Notes under the pieces: model-generated
The model's input: only the letters and a program-made list of their open reading frames with translations
What the model was told of the DNA's origin: nothing
The model's database searches: none
DNA from: Burhinus oedicnemus
Taxonomy: Eukaryota > Chordata > Aves > Charadriiformes > Burhinidae
Length of the DNA stretch: 64,000 nt
Assembly (NCBI GenBank): GCA_008921705.1
Contig: VFFE01007128.1
Location: forward strand, 3,311,532-3,375,531
Direction: 5' to 3'
Translations under genes and position numbers: made by a program
In this document: piece after piece, positions 1 through 12,891 of the stretch
How the letters are laid out: every line of letters starts with the position of its first letter
Numbering within the stretch: the stretch's first letter is position 1

Positions 1-2552
1 TCTGATGTAGGGCTGATCCAGGTTGCAAAGTTGTATCCAAAGGGAAATAATAGAAGTTTGCTGACTGTGGGCATTGGAAATTAGATTCAATAATACTCGG
101 AGAAATTTACTGCAAGGTACTAATACTGCAAATGCGCTAGTGTACAGCATATGGCTCTGATCTGAAAGTATTGAAGCATGAGCTCATTTTCACTTGAGTA
201 GTCCTGCGGGACTGACATCTTAAATTCATCTGGAATTCTGCAGCTGGTGTACATTTTGGAGGATTACTTGTAAGTGTTCGTTCTGCCAGCATATTAAACT
301 ACTGCTGTATTGCATTAATTTTCTGCCATTAATACCAAATTAAGAATTTTTCACAACAATTTCTTAGTGTATTCTGCTCTCTTCTCAGTGTTGACATCCT
401 GATGAACATATAAAAGCCCATAGAAGATAAAGCCACCGACTGGATGAAACAGTTGCTTTTAGAAGACCAGACCTTTTGAGATGTTGTTGGTTTTCTCTGA
501 GCTTCCTTGATTTTGCTTAGAGTTAGTTATCTGTTTTTAATCTGAAGACAACTCAAAGCAACACCTTCAAGCCACATTAGGATTATACACAGAAAGACTT
601 TTATCTCCATTCTTGATAATGAGGTGCCCTGACAGCGTGTTCAAAGTACATTGGCATTATTTCCTACAGTCTTACAAAGTAATCTCATATGTACATTGTT
701 TTCTGTGCTGGGAGAACTCTTTTCTGATTGTCTAACTTCATCTGAACCAGTTTTTAAATCTTACCTTATGTTTTTCTTTTAGTGTTTCAAACATATTTAC
801 AATGCTTAATTATATTTCTGTTTAAAATCCCTCATTATTCTTGGTTAGTTCAGGCTAATGGTAGGAGACCTGTGCTAATTATTCACAGGTATTTTCTCTG
901 TGTAGGGAAAAAAAAAATCGAACATAAATCATTGATGGACATCATCTTTTATAAGATTAAAAAATCAAAATTGTCTTTGTTTCATTAGAACAACATCTTC
1001 ACAAAGGATAGAAGTTAGTGGGAAGCTACTAAACTGTCCATCAATTAATAACAAAAGCTTTAGTATTCTTATTTGATTTTGATTCTGACCCCTTTGAAAC
1101 GTTGATTGTTTGTGATTATTTTCCAACTCTGCTCTCAAAATATCTCTTTCATCAGCTCTCTGAATGCTACATGGAGCACTCGGAAAGTCCCATACCAGTT
1201 CTCCCCTGAGGCTTTTCTCATCTGGATTTGTTCTTTGTCTTATTGTGTAATTGCGTTTGTGTATTAAAGGTTAACATGTTTTATTTTTCTACTGATAGAC
1301 ATTTGGGGATGGTTTTGTTTTCTAATACAGAATAATATTGAAGGCCTCAGCTCTGCAGTAAATTGCGTAATGAGTCCATGATAATTACAGGAGGGCTAGT
1401 GAGGTCCATCCAGAGGTTATTGCACGGTTGAGGCCGAAAGAAGAAACAGAAATTATTTTATGTATACGTTAAGGAATATGCAGCACCAGCTTATTGTAAA
1501 GTCCTCTGATCCTTCAAGTGCTCGTATATATTTAACTTCATAGACATGAGTAATTCATTGACAGTAACAGAACTACTTGTGTCCACTTCAGATTAAGTGT
1601 TTGCTTATCCAGGAATGAAAGTTTATGTCCTCAGTCATAGCACAGTTCCTTGGAGGAATGTTTTAACTTGCCTTTCATCCCTCAGTGCCATGATCCTTGC
1701 ATAAGCCCTATATTTGAAGAACTGTGCCTTTAAACAAAAGGGAACTGTGTCCTCTACTTTCAGTGGATTCAGATTTTACAACCACGATATTTTAAACCTT
1801 TTGTTAGGTTTTTTTTTTAAGCAAAGTAGAGATGTTTTTGCTCAGCAAGGAAAAAATACCGGTGTTTTCCTTTGCTGTAAGGGTGGGCTTAAAAGAGGTC
1901 ATTCTTTATGCTGGACGAATGGTTGGAGGAGACAGAATGCAAAGAGTAATAGCTTTTATTTCTTAACCTATTTTTAAAAGGTATTGTTAAAGATGAAAAT
2001 GTTTGCAGAAAAGATTAAACTCTACCAAAGCTGCAGTAGATTGAAATGAAGATGAGTTAATGTGTAAGATTATCTTTTGAATACTGTTTTTTCTTTTTTA
2101 AGTATAGCTCTGTCAGCTAAATATAGTTCAGATTTTTACATTTTTATAGACCATGTGAGTTCCCTGCAGGCACATTGTCTCTCTTCAGTGATTTATATAG
2201 TTTGAGTTATAGGGGATGATAAGCATTTGCTGTTCAATAGTGTAGTTAATGCTCAGCCCCCCGGGTAACAGAGCAGTGAAGCATTTACTACTCAGTGGTA
2301 GTTCTGCAAAAATCAGCAGCAGTGTGGCTCTATCACAGTAAATTTACATTGGTACACTTCATCCCAGGGAGCTGAACATTCACTTAACATAGCCTAGGGA
2401 AAACAACTAGAATGGACATTTTCCAGTCTTTTTGGGTGGCACAACAGGAGAAGTTTACTATTGTAACCAGATCAGAAACAGAAATCACAGATGGTACAAC
2501 GTGAAAATTATCCAACTTTTATTTTCTCTCCCTTTTTCCCCTCCAGCATAAA
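1..2552. other. Non-coding tract, no recognised gene
   Basis: AT-rich DNA with no repeat family I recognise. The one notable item is a frame open from 782 to 988 on the plus strand. It is preceded by a pyrimidine-rich acceptor ending at 781 and has a possible GT donor after position 889. It has no ATG, and its translation is rich in Phe, Leu and Ile, as T-rich non-coding DNA often gives. I treat it as chance. Confidence 0.5.
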
Positions 2553-2596
2553 AAAAAAAACCAACCCAAAAAACAAACAAACAAAAAAACTTGAAC
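2553..2596 (+). repeat. A-rich / CAAA simple repeat
   Basis: A run of adenines followed by AC-interrupted A-rich sequence with CAAA-type units. It directly follows a strong pyrimidine tract and CAG, which would otherwise look like a splice acceptor. No retroposon body was recognised next to it. Confidence 0.7.
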
Positions 2597-2882
2597 TAAA
2601 TACTTGGACTAGAAAGTTTTTGGAAAGCTGAAAGTTGGAAAAGGTGTAGTATTGGCAGACCCACTGCAGTTCTGGTGCAGAAGCCAGAGGCTCTGGGAGG
2701 GCTCTGAGCCTTTCACTCCCAAAATTAGGAGGAATCTCCTCTATCAGGTAGGTGAGCTTACAGGTGCTGCAGCTATATAATACTTCTGTTCCTGTGACTG
2801 TTATGAGAAAAAAGCAAGGGCTGCATCAGCCAAACAATAATAGCTTTTCTCTTGCAGGATATTTTTCTTCAGTAAGCCTGAA

Positions 2883-3065
2883 AGCATTTTATAAAGGAAG
2901 CCAATATCATCTTCATATGAAAAATGGTGAAACTGAAGCAGAAAGAGGCCCCAGGAGTTGGCCAGAGTCCTTCAGCAAGACTGTGACAGAGTGAAAAATA
3001 CAGCTGAGGTTCCCAGGGTGTCTCGCTTAATGCTTTAACTGCTGCAGTCAACACTGCCCTCTCTC
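2883..3065 (-). mobile_element. MIR SINE remnant, reverse orientation
   Basis: The plus strand reads as the reverse complement of a MIR. A CATCTTCATATGAAAAATGG segment matches the 'cccattttacagatgagg' part, then come GAAACTGAAGCAGAAAGAGG, a GGCCAGAGTCC stretch and a GTGACAGAG segment matching the 'agtggcagag' block. All fall in the order expected of MIR. The copy is heavily diverged, as expected of this very old tRNA-derived SINE. Two weak open frames (2752-2994 plus, 2869-3210 minus) overlap it and come from the repeat. The exact ends are uncertain by tens of bases. Confidence 0.7.
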
Positions 3066-6000
3066 TCTGAAATGCACCTGGAAGCCTCAGGCTGCAGTAT
3101 AGCCTGCAGCGAGAATAAGGAGTGACAAAGCTGATTTTTCTCTTGTAAGATATAAAAGATGAGGCAGAGGAATCTACAGCAGGCAACATGAGCTTCAGCC
3201 TGGAAAACACAGTGGGAAAGTGTGAAGCGGGATTTCTGTAAGTACTCCATCCCCACAGATGCTGTTGTGGTTGTGAGAAAAGGCGATTGTGGTGAACCGA
3301 AGAGGCGTAACTCTGCTAGGGTGACAGGGAATCTATATGTAATGACTATTAAACCTACACTGTGTTTTTAAGCCTGACTGGACATACAGTAGAGAGCCAG
3401 CAAGTAAACATAGGCACACTTAAGTGCACTTTTCATGGCCCTCAGATCTCCACATCTGTACATTTGGTAGCATATTACCGCACCAGAGTGCCTGAACAGC
3501 CTGTCTGCAAGAAGGCTTCAAGCTGAGAGGGCAAGTCAGGTTTCCAGAAGATGCCTGTGTTATGCTTCATGCTTGCCTGCCTGCCACAGTGTGGAAACAG
3601 CATAAGGACATTGTGAAGAGCCTCAGAAAAGCGAATGTTGACAGGCAAGTGGAGAAGACTGAGAAAAAAAGTGTAATTTGTGTTAAAGTTGTGGAGACGA
3701 TGCTGCTGACATCCCCTGGCAGTGGTGAGAATGTAACGCTACCCTGTGGTAGCTCGATGGCATTAGAATTGGGACTGTTTGGGAATCAGCATAAAAATTA
3801 AGAGCTTCAAAACTTTCAGAGAACAGGAATCTGATCAATAACGNNNNNNNNNNNNNNNNNNNNAGATTAAAATGTAAATGGCTGGTTGGCTGAGAACTGT
3901 GAGAAGATCCCAGGTGAGCTGTTCCAGTCAGTGCTCCGCTGGGCATGCATCTGCTCCTTGTAGTCAGCGGGCCTGAGAGCCATGCCCCCAAACCAGCCTG
4001 CATCGGACCTTAAAGCGTGGACACTGATAACAAAGGGAGGAGGACTACTTATGTAAAGCCTGGAATGAATGCTATAGAACTGACAAAGATAAATCTTATC
4101 CAGCAAAAAAGTGTGGCCTGTTTGGTCACTCTAGTCGAGAAAATAAAAATTATGTTCCAGTCCTCGAAGGAACTTTAAATTTAAAACTGTGAAATGGAAA
4201 AAGAAAAGAACTATGAATAAAATCAAAGAGAAAAAATGCAAAGGTCACACCTAGAGTCAAAGAGAAAATGAAGGGGCACTAAACTAATAGCAAAACAGCT
4301 TACTATGAGGCAGAATAATAATCTGGGCAGCTTCAGGGTTCAGGTAACTGACCCGTTCCTTCGCCTAAAGCTAAAAGGCAGGTCTCTTGGGGAGAGTGGT
4401 AGTAATATTTGAATAATTTCAGTGGTAATATCAGAAGGAAGTTGAGAATAACGAAGGATTCATTAGGTCAGATTCAGAATCTGTGGTCTCAGAAAAAGGA
4501 GAGGAGCAGCTGTGGAAGGAAGATACAGTATTAATGTTGTAAGTCTCAGTGCACATGTATGTAATACAAAGAGTGTGTATCGCTTTATGTCAGATAAAGC
4601 ATTTACCTCTGCTGTTACCTCCATCCTCTTTCCTGCATCACAGTATGCCTAAGGCAATAGGAGTGAGTTGAGGCATAATGTGGAGTTACACAATGCAAAT
4701 AAAGGCGAGGGTGCCACACAGAACATCTGTTATAAGTGATAGTGTGTATGATCGAAAGAGCTGATGTCTTCAACTGATAGGAAAAATATTTCTTTAAACT
4801 TTGTGCAACTGAGAGAGGGATCACTGATTCAATCAGAACGGCACTGTACGAGACACCTCTTACAGGCTCTTTCCAGAGCAGATTCACATATGGAAACAAT
4901 TCTGCATAACGTGCTGTAAAATACATTCCAGGGAATAATCCCACGCTGGCAGAGATTGAACTAGACAGTTTAATATGGCATCCATCCCTAATTTCTCTCT
5001 GCCTATGATTCTTTAAGCTGAAGCCACATTATTTTGTGTTCTCTATAGCTTTTGAATCATCCCATATCTTCTGATTTACAGCTTGACCTGTGTATAACAA
5101 ACTGCAGGTTGCTTGAGGAAGAAAGGCACCCTAATCATAACAGCAGGTTTCAGATATGACATTGCCAATGCCAGACCCTTATTTCATTTTTTTGTTTATT
5201 TATTTATTTTGTCTGGGGAATGAAATATACTGATAAGAAATATCTGCTGTGGCCAACCTCCCCTAGGAACTTTATTAAAGCCTCACATTGAGAAAGTGCA
5301 GAGCAGTCAAAGTAATATAAAAATTTAAGGCAAGATACACAGAAATGAGATGAAAAAGATTTGTGTGAGGCCATCCTCATTTCTCAAGTGTGAGTGTTGG
5401 GAGGGGGTGGTGTCATGCCATCGAATGGGCTGTACGTCCTATGTAGCTACCAAGGACTGCGGACACTGCACAACCTTTGATGTGCAATGTGGAGGTCTGC
5501 AATATTTCACATGATGTGGGTCCAGAGAAGACAGCCAGTTTCTTCAGAGCACTTGTGAATTTCTCATCTGTGTCAGGAACTGTTGGCAAGCTAAATCTTT
5601 GACAAAAAGTGTGATACCTGAAGCCCCAGCTTGGGAGTAGCTATTATGGAAGAGAGAGAGTTTGGTCTCGTCTCACCTAACTGTAGACATCTAAATCTTA
5701 AAATGAGAAGAATCACCTCCTGAAGGTACTGCTCTCTCTGTTGACTATTCTAGTCCTACAAAATGGAGACACACAGGCACTTCTAGAGGGCAGTTTATCC
5801 TGCGTGTCTGTCATAAAAGGAATGACTTCAGGTGACTGAGGGTAAATCTTACCCTTCGTAATTCAGTAAATGAAGTTCGATGGGATGAAGTTCAACCAAC
5901 AACTGGAATACTTCCAAATTTTTTCTGGAAAAACAATAGGCATTTAAGAAGGCTGAAATCTGTAAATAAGTTGTGCTAGGCTCCAAGGCTTCGATATGCA

Positions 6001-6485
6001 AGCATGAGGAAAATTGTAAAACTGCTAGAAACATTTATAAAAAAACTTCCAAAAATACTTTCATCTATGCAAGAATACTGTTTGGGGAAAATGCCTTTCA
6101 ACAAGAAGCTGTCAGGTGAGACTGTTCACTGTTTTGTTAATGAACAGCATAATCAAAGGAATTCATGCGAAATGTTAATAGGTGAACTAATTAGAAATGG
6201 AAATCTATGCGATTATAACTATGTTATACCAAAAGTACCAAGAGAAATGCTCCCCCCTCAAATTGTATTCATCGTCACAATGAATGCTCTGCTTTCCAAA
6301 TGATAGTATTATTGAGCAAAGAAGGACCTGATTTGCATTTAATTAAAAATTCATACTCAGAATTTTCAACAGATGGTGGATGGGGCAGAAGGAGGGAGAA
6401 TAAGAAGCCAAATAATATATTTGTAATAATTCTGAATGAGGTGTAATTTTCTATTTTTAGGTGGGATTTAAATAGTGAGGGGACT
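3066..6485. other. Non-coding tract with assembly gap
   Basis: No gene or dated repeat is recognised. The interval holds the N gap, a short TTTA-type run near 5193-5210, and a 99-codon ATG frame at 6004-6303. That frame has no splice context or recognisable domain. Confidence 0.5.
3844..3863. other. Assembly gap (20 N)
   Basis: Twenty consecutive N bases. The reverse-strand open frame that crosses it (3683-4003) contains unknown residues and is not meaningful. Confidence 0.99.
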
Positions 6486-6522
6486 GATTATGAATCAGTA
6501 AATCATAATTGATTATAAATCA
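6486..6522 (+). repeat. Near-perfect 12-bp direct repeat of ATTA sites
   Basis: GATTATGAATCA (6486-6497) and GATTATAAATCA (6511-6522) differ at one base and are separated by 13 bases that contain another ATAATT core. Each unit carries TAAT/ATTA homeodomain-type cores. This could be a regulatory cluster or an AT-rich coincidence. Confidence 0.35.
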
Positions 6523-8686
6523 ATTTTTATTCCAGATGTAATCTCAGGTTTTGGAAGAACTCTTGTTTGAATAACTAGAAGATTAATTTTTATATTCAAG
6601 ACATGATTATATCACCTAGGGTTGTACCAGAAAGTCTTTTTCACTATGACTGTCTCAAACTCAGGCATGGCAGTGTTGGTTCCTCAGGAAGTAAATATGC
6701 AAAAGGTGATACTGGAAGTATCATCTGGATTGATTTTTCTATCAGAAAAAGCTTGCTAGGTCTGTCTGAATAATACAGTTGAACCTGAAACAGGACAATT
6801 AAACATCTATGACAGGCTTAATTCTGTGAAAAACAGAACAACCAAAGTCTACTTTAACAAAGCAATGAACAGTTTATTTTAAGACTGTGTTTAGATCTGG
6901 AACATTTATAAACATTGTCATTGTGCAGGCTGACAGCAGTGACTGCCCAAACCCGTCTCCCAGAGGTGTGTGCGCGATGATGTGGAAAGTCCGTATTTGG
7001 TGTGCTGTGGATTTGGATCAGTTTGCATTAAAATTCATTATAAAGGGCTAAATGCCCAGTCAAGAAGGAAAGCCAGCTTATCCAGCCACTCAACAGCATC
7101 AGCTGAAATCTTGGTATAGGCAATACCTGGACTGAGGTTTGCCAAATAGAGATTGCATGTTGATTACTGGTGCCAGAAATTTATTTACAATAACTTTTGT
7201 GATACAATAAAAAACAGGAATAGGGGTTTTCCATTAAAATGGGTTTGAAAAGATTTTTAGAACTGTTTATTGCTAAACTTATCCCAGGAATATACACAAT
7301 CTCGACCCCAGTCCTACTAGAGAAACCACACATTAACCTAAGCTGGGGGAGCTCCACCTGACCCCAGCAGTAGGGTCTTAATGGGAAAATAAAAGCTGCA
7401 CGGTCTTACCTTTGTTTGATGTTCCAGTCTGGAACATCCAGAGAAGAATTGCTCAAGCAGCTGAATTAGTAATAGAAAAACTTGGTGTACATGCATTTAC
7501 CTTCAGCTGGACCATTATGCAATTTCCACATGGAATACTGCAGGCTCCAGAGGATTCCGGGCCCAGATGTAACCTGGTGAACTACTCTTATGAATGTCTT
7601 GGGCAAGGATTAACACTATTTATTGAAAGAATACTACTTCATACATGTGACATTCATGTTATGTGGCGATGGTGAAGAATGTCTGTGATTTCTGTTTCTT
7701 TTTTCCAGAATAACAGATCAGAATTTGAACCCACATCTCAGAATCAAGTACAAGTTCGATGATGAGGTAGCAAATGAAAAAAACAATTGATTTGTGCTTG
7801 CAAATTATGTCTTTACCTTGAACACAATGGAATGGTCCAACTGTGCTGTAGACTTTGTTCAAGATAATTTGATATTGATCAGCCTTCAGCTGTAATGCTG
7901 CAACAATCAAACTGATCAAATGTAATGCTACACAGATATGGTTTTTCAGATGTATTATTTCTATGAGAAATCATCGCATCACAGAGAAACAAAGCAGACT
8001 GGCAAAAACATATTTACCATGCTTAGTTTCTTTTTCTCCCTTCTGATGTATTTGTATTGAGTTTTATTTTTAACATTTTAAAATAGCTGAGAAATACGTG
8101 CTTATTTCAGACATCCTGCGAACATTGTTTTTTCTTTTTCAATCCTCTTAAATGCACTAATAATGTAAACAAAGAACTCAAAAGAGACATTTCAAAAAGA
8201 GGCAATACTCAAAGTGTTTCTTTTGAATTAAATTATTTACTCTAACCCATCTCTGAAGTTCAGTAAGTTCTCTAAATTTAATGGAGACTTTTCTCACTTA
8301 CTTTAATGAAGAGAGTGTTTAGGCCCTGCCAAAATTCATATTTATAAATGAGACACATTCAGCTGGTTTCTCCTAACTCCCTGTGTTATAGTGCTGGCAA
8401 CTGTGTCCATTTCCAGTGCAGCAGTATGGCTTTTCTGTGGCTTACCAACTCTATATACCATTTGCATCAGATCAACCCAGTGACCACATAAGCTGATATA
8501 TACACTGGCATACATAATTCTGTTGCTTCTGCTGCGAGAGTAAGATTGATCCAAGGTGTATTGACATCTAGAAAATTCAGTGGGTCTTTTGACCATTATA
8601 ATTTACATTATATTTATACAACCAGATACATTTTGAAAGGTATTTTACTTATTGAAAAGGTATGAGTGTCTTATCTATGCTATTTA
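6523..8686. other. Non-coding tract with one coding-like patch
   Basis: Mostly featureless AT-rich DNA. The exception is 7389-7766, where an 87-codon plus-strand frame is followed after 33 bases by an exon-like segment, listed separately. Confidence 0.4.
7709..7766 (+). other. Candidate short exon (58 nt)
   Basis: A long pyrimidine tract ending TTTTTTCCAG at 7708 is a strong acceptor. The following 58 nt are open in one frame (one leading base, then 19 codons; translation ITDQNLNPHLRIKYKFDDE) and end at GATGAG before a GTAGCA donor. The donor is only moderate. Another open frame (7412-7675) lies just upstream. No family is recognised. Chance exon-like segments of this size are common, so this is a weak candidate. 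Confidence 0.15.
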
Positions 8687-8797
8687 GATCTGAGCAACCT
8701 GATCTCGTTGAAGATGGCCCTGCTCATTGCAGGGGAGGTTGGACTTGAAGACCTTTAAAGGTCCCTTCCAACTCAAACTGGTCTATGATTCTATGAT
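8687..8797 (+). mobile_element. CR1 LINE 3' end fragment
   Basis: About 110 bp match the CR1 3' untranslated region. A 'gagcaacctg' block is followed by 'tgcaggggaggttggactt', 'aaaggtcccttccaactc' and the terminal TCTATGATTCTATGA repeats that define the CR1 3' end. Nothing of the reverse transcriptase remains, which is usual for strongly 5'-truncated CR1 copies. Orientation is plus. CR1 is the dominant LINE of birds and other sauropsids. Confidence 0.92.
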
Positions 8798-11700
8798 CTT
8801 TTTTTCTGCATCTTCAGCATCTTAATTTTAAGATTTATTTTTGTTGAAATCAAAAAGTGTTCAGTTCTGTCTTTAACTCGGAAATAGATGTTCCCAAGAG
8901 TCATGCAATTAAAACTTGGGTAGTGATTTACCTTAATACTAAAATGAATTTAGAATTATATGCTTCATTCTCATGTTCAATATATAAGTAGAGGTAATCA
9001 GAGTGATTGCTTAAAATAGTCCATTTACAGTGAGAATTGCAGCAGCATTCAAAATTCATCAAGATATGGACATATGTTACTCAGCCAAATAATCGCTGTA
9101 GTCTTTTTTAGACAATTAATGGCATTAAATCTTCACACATTAGATTCTGACTAACAGAGTCTTGGGCAAGCTTCTTATACAAAGAGTATAAAACATGTTA
9201 ATTAATAAATCCAAGTGCAAACTCATTACCTTAAGACTACATAGCAGAAGCATGAAAAGAGTTATGTTTTTCCCCTTAGGTTGACAACTTCACAATTATA
9301 AATAGAGCTTGGGAAGATACGCTTAGGAGGCACTTCTTTCAGATGAGCTAATTAATAATGTTCTGTTTATTTTTGTGTGCACCCAAGTGAACAGTACTAT
9401 TAGGGCAGAAGGAACTAGATAATTTTCAAGTCCCATTCATAGTTTGTTCAAGTGTTTAAGTTTGGTTTCAAGGTAGTGATTCAAACTCAGATTGGACACA
9501 TTTTATTCAGCATAATTTTAGAAGATAATAAACATGCAAAAAACTCCTGAGGGTACATCATATCACCTAAAGGATGAATTCAGATGTCCTCTTTAAATTA
9601 AAAGAACTGAGTTAGAAAAAATAGAAACCATAGCAGATTCAGTTAAACACTTAATAAATGATTTAGAAACCATGGTATTCAGAATATTCTTGTCCACTAT
9701 TCAAGAGCAAGAACTTAAGTCTTTTTCCTGTGCTGCTTTTACACTTGCTGCAGCATCATGCCTTTTGTTATCAAACATCCATGTACCCATCAAAAAAAAT
9801 CCCATTTGTTACATTGGTATTTCATTTTGTCATGATGCTTTGCCATCTGACAAGAATTGATTGATATCAGTGAAATAACCTCAGCAGTAATCTTTGGTGA
9901 TGTATTCACCTGTTCAGGAGCTGAAAATTCACCCATGCAAACATTTCTGCTGAGAATAATTCTTTTTATTCTATCCTGTGAGCAATAATATTAACAATAA
10001 ACTAGTATAGCTGCGGATCTAGCCCTAAGCATATAAAATTTCACAGCAGCCTTTTCCATTGTAATATTAAGGGTCAAACTGCCATTGTTGCAGGGCAAAT
10101 ACAACAGTGCAGACTACATGGCTGCTTACCGCCCCTATGAATGGGGTAAGAATCAAGTAAGCTTTTGTCATTAGTAAAACACCTCTAGCTGAATTGCCAG
10201 AATATATTGTATGTATGTGTATATTGTGCATTACAGAGCGATAGAAATCAATGCACTTGATCACTCCAGGGAGTGTGTCAAAAAGCTGTGTGGGAAATCC
10301 TACCACGAGCAGATATGTTGCTTTACTTTTCCTTAATATAACAATGTTAATTTACGCATTTTTGTTTTATTATCAAAATGCATGGCAGTCAGACATGGAG
10401 TGAATGCTTCTTAGAAAACACCGTTGAAAGTAGCCAGTTTTACTAGTGGATAAAAGAGTGAAGTCTCATTATTTTGAATTCAGCATCTACAATTCTACAT
10501 TACTCACAGTATTTCCAAGCTTTTTTTTTTTTTTTTTTCTATTGGGAAAGCATTTTGACTGGCTTGAAGGCTTAATATGCTCCCGTGCACTTTTTATGAC
10601 TTAATCATTAGAAACAGACTGCTTCATTATCTCTGTTACTTGATGCAAGTCTATTGTTTTTTTACAGTCCACCTTGATTACAGGAAATAGAAATGTCTTG
10701 CTGGCAAGCCAGTAAAAATACTTTTGCAATCATTTAGTAGCTGTAGAAAATAGCTTATCTGAATCAGGCTCTTGAAATTTAAGCAAAGAAATTTGGCTGG
10801 TTTTTGTTCTGAGACAAGCCATTGTTGAGCAGTGTTGATGCGAATGAGATTCCTGTCTTGCTCCTTGTCCCTCAGTCTGTCCCTCAGTGTGTGAGTGTTT
10901 GTCTATATTCCCCTACTTTTGAACTGATTGACTAGTTTAAATTGAAGTCTCACAGGTATTTGTGCAAGTCACTGCTACAAATTTTATGAAAACAGATAGC
11001 CAGGTTCTACCTGGGAGATTTAGTGTACCTTCTCAAAGGTACGCTCTGCTTTAGGGGAGGCAAAGGCATTTCTTCTTCTATGCAATGGAAAAATAACCAG
11101 TCCCATTGTCATTCACGTCTGACCCAAATAACAGGGTCAGGTAAATTCTCTGAATTCGCTTCCCATGTGTTTCTTCCAGAATCAGAGCTGCTCTTGTCTG
11201 AAATTCACTGGAAAGTGCCAAGGCCGCCATTCTGATTGCAACTCTTATTTAAATTTACAAGGATGTTTTCCTGGGGCTTCCTCAGATTCCAGCAAAATTC
11301 CATGAACACTTCTTAGGAAATAAAGGTTTCTATTCCTACCTAGTAAAAATGGGAAATTTGTCTACCAGATGCTATCTCTTGTTTTCCTGTGATTCACAAG
11401 CCTAACAAAACAAAATGTCAGCAGGTGAAATGGAAATTGTAGTGCAATTAAATTTTCCATACATTAATAGCCAAGCAGTTGTACAAGAAGTCACCCAGGA
11501 TCACAAAAAGAGAAGAGAACGTTAAGGTGGTAAATCACATAAGTATACAAGAGGTACTATTTCAACCTGAGATATGCTAGTTTCTCCTTGAGCAAAACAA
11601 CTTATTGCACAGAGAAGGAGGGTTTACATCACTTCATGTTGCACGTTTTTCTTCTTCACTTAATTCGATAGTCCTACTAAAGTGGGAATTTTGGTGTCAA

Positions 11701-12137
11701 GATGGCACATAAGCCCTAGTGGGAGGCTGGAGGCCTAAATCTCTTTACTCTCTCCACTCAACAGTGTAAAACTAAAGTGGCTTGATTAGAAAAAGTCAGA
11801 TCAGAATAAATAAACTTCCCAAATAGGGCAGCCTGCTCAAAAATTTATTGCACCTGAAAAAGAGTAATTTAAATTATTATGGTTGTATATTTGTCTGACC
11901 CCAGTGCCTGAGCACAACACAAGTTTGTGTTGTTTTCTTTTCAGGCTCTTGTATATTTTTTCAGGAAAGGGTTGAGCTGAGGAGGGAGGACTCAGAATCT
12001 GAATTTGTTGTTTCGCTAAAAAAAAATTAAAATCAGCATTTAAATTAAAGATAAATATATAAACATTTGCACTATTTTTTTCAAATAAAGAAAAAGTGAT
12101 TCTATGCCATATGCGAAGAGCTAGCAACCTGGAGACC
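8798..12137. other. Non-coding tract
   Basis: AT-rich DNA with an 18-T run at 10521-10538. A plus-strand frame at 11023-11235 includes an exon-like part, with an acceptor ending in TTTAG near 11053 and a GTAAAT donor after GGGTCAG near 11140. It resembles no known protein. Nothing else could be supported. Confidence 0.45.
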
Positions 12138-12142
12138 CCAAG
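12138..12142 (+). repeat. Target-site duplication, left copy (CCAAG)
   Basis: CCAAG immediately precedes the TG of the LTR and is repeated exactly at 12887-12891. Five bases is the duplication length usual for ERVL-type integrations. Confidence 0.85.
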
Positions 12143-12886
12143 TGTCCTGGTTTGAGTTAAAACAAAACCAATTTTCTTTTCAGTAATTTTACTTTTCTGT
12201 TCAGCCTCTTCTAACTCTCTGAAATTAATGGCATATTTTTCTTAGACAGTGTCCACTACTAGCAGATAAGGTCTGATGTTTATAGTTAATACCAAGAAAT
12301 GGTACACAGAGAGGCTCCTGCTTATACTTTTTGCCATAACACCCAAGGGCAGCCAACTTTGTTACTTGCCCCATTGGAGGGTCAGAAGTGGAAAAGCGTA
12401 GAGGGGTCACACCTGCGGGGAGGAACGGACAGGACAGGTGACGCAAAACTGACCAACAGGGTATTCCACCCCATCTGCATCATGCCGAGCATGAAAGCTG
12501 AGGAATCCAAGGGGTCAGCTCTCTTTCTTCAATGACTGGCATCTGAGGAGAACTCTGTTTGTCTGGCTTTGATCCTGATCCCTGTGTTCCGGAATCCAGT
12601 TCCCGTCTGTCACTGAGGCCAGTCTAGCACTTTCCCAGTGTCGGCTGATGACGTGATCATCATCCTGGGAGCTCAGTATGTTTTTGTATGTGTGGTATAT
12701 ATTTCATTATTTTCTTATTAATATTATTATCTTTTCTTATTATTTTTTATTACTAATATTTCATTAAAGTAGTTTAGTTTCTTTTTCAATCCATAAGTCT
12801 CTCTCATGTTCTTCTCTCCTTTGGGAGAGAAGTTAAAGAGAGCATCTGTCATTCATTCAGTGGCCAGTCCAGCCCAAACTGCGACA
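12143..12886 (+). mobile_element. Solo LTR of an avian ERV (ERVL-like)
   Basis: A 744-bp element begins TGTCCTGGTTTGAG and ends ACTGCGACA, so it has TG...CA ends, and is bounded by a perfect 5-bp direct repeat. The order of blocks follows the common avian LTR family that starts TGTCCTGGTTT: a 'ggacaggtgacgcaaaactg' block, then 'gggtattcca', then an AT-rich stretch. An ATTAAA polyadenylation signal at 12763-12768 is followed by a T/C-rich U5. No gag, pol or env lies beside it and there is no second LTR within the window, so it is a solo LTR left by LTR-LTR recombination. The usual TATA box after the 'gggtattcca' block is not recognisable; the corresponding bases read GCCGAGCATGAAAGC. Family assignment is from memory of the consensus; ends and duplication are seen directly. 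Confidence 0.88.
12763..12768 (+). promoter_or_regulatory. ATTAAA poly(A) signal inside the LTR
   Basis: ATTAAA lies at the expected place for the R region, after the TATT-rich stretch and before the T/C-rich U5. It fixes the element orientation as plus. Confidence 0.6.
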
Positions 12887-12891
12887 CCAAG
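12887..12891 (+). repeat. Target-site duplication, right copy (CCAAG)
   Basis: This CCAAG directly follows the terminal CA of the LTR and is identical to 12138-12142. Confidence 0.85.

Noticed and set aside
2752..3210. Overlapping frames at 2.75-3.2 kb as genes
   Set aside because: They lie over the MIR remnant and read repeat sequence.
7412..7675. Frame as an eroded retroviral polymerase
   Set aside because: Only loose spacing of a few residues fits. No catalytic motif and no flanking LTR were seen.
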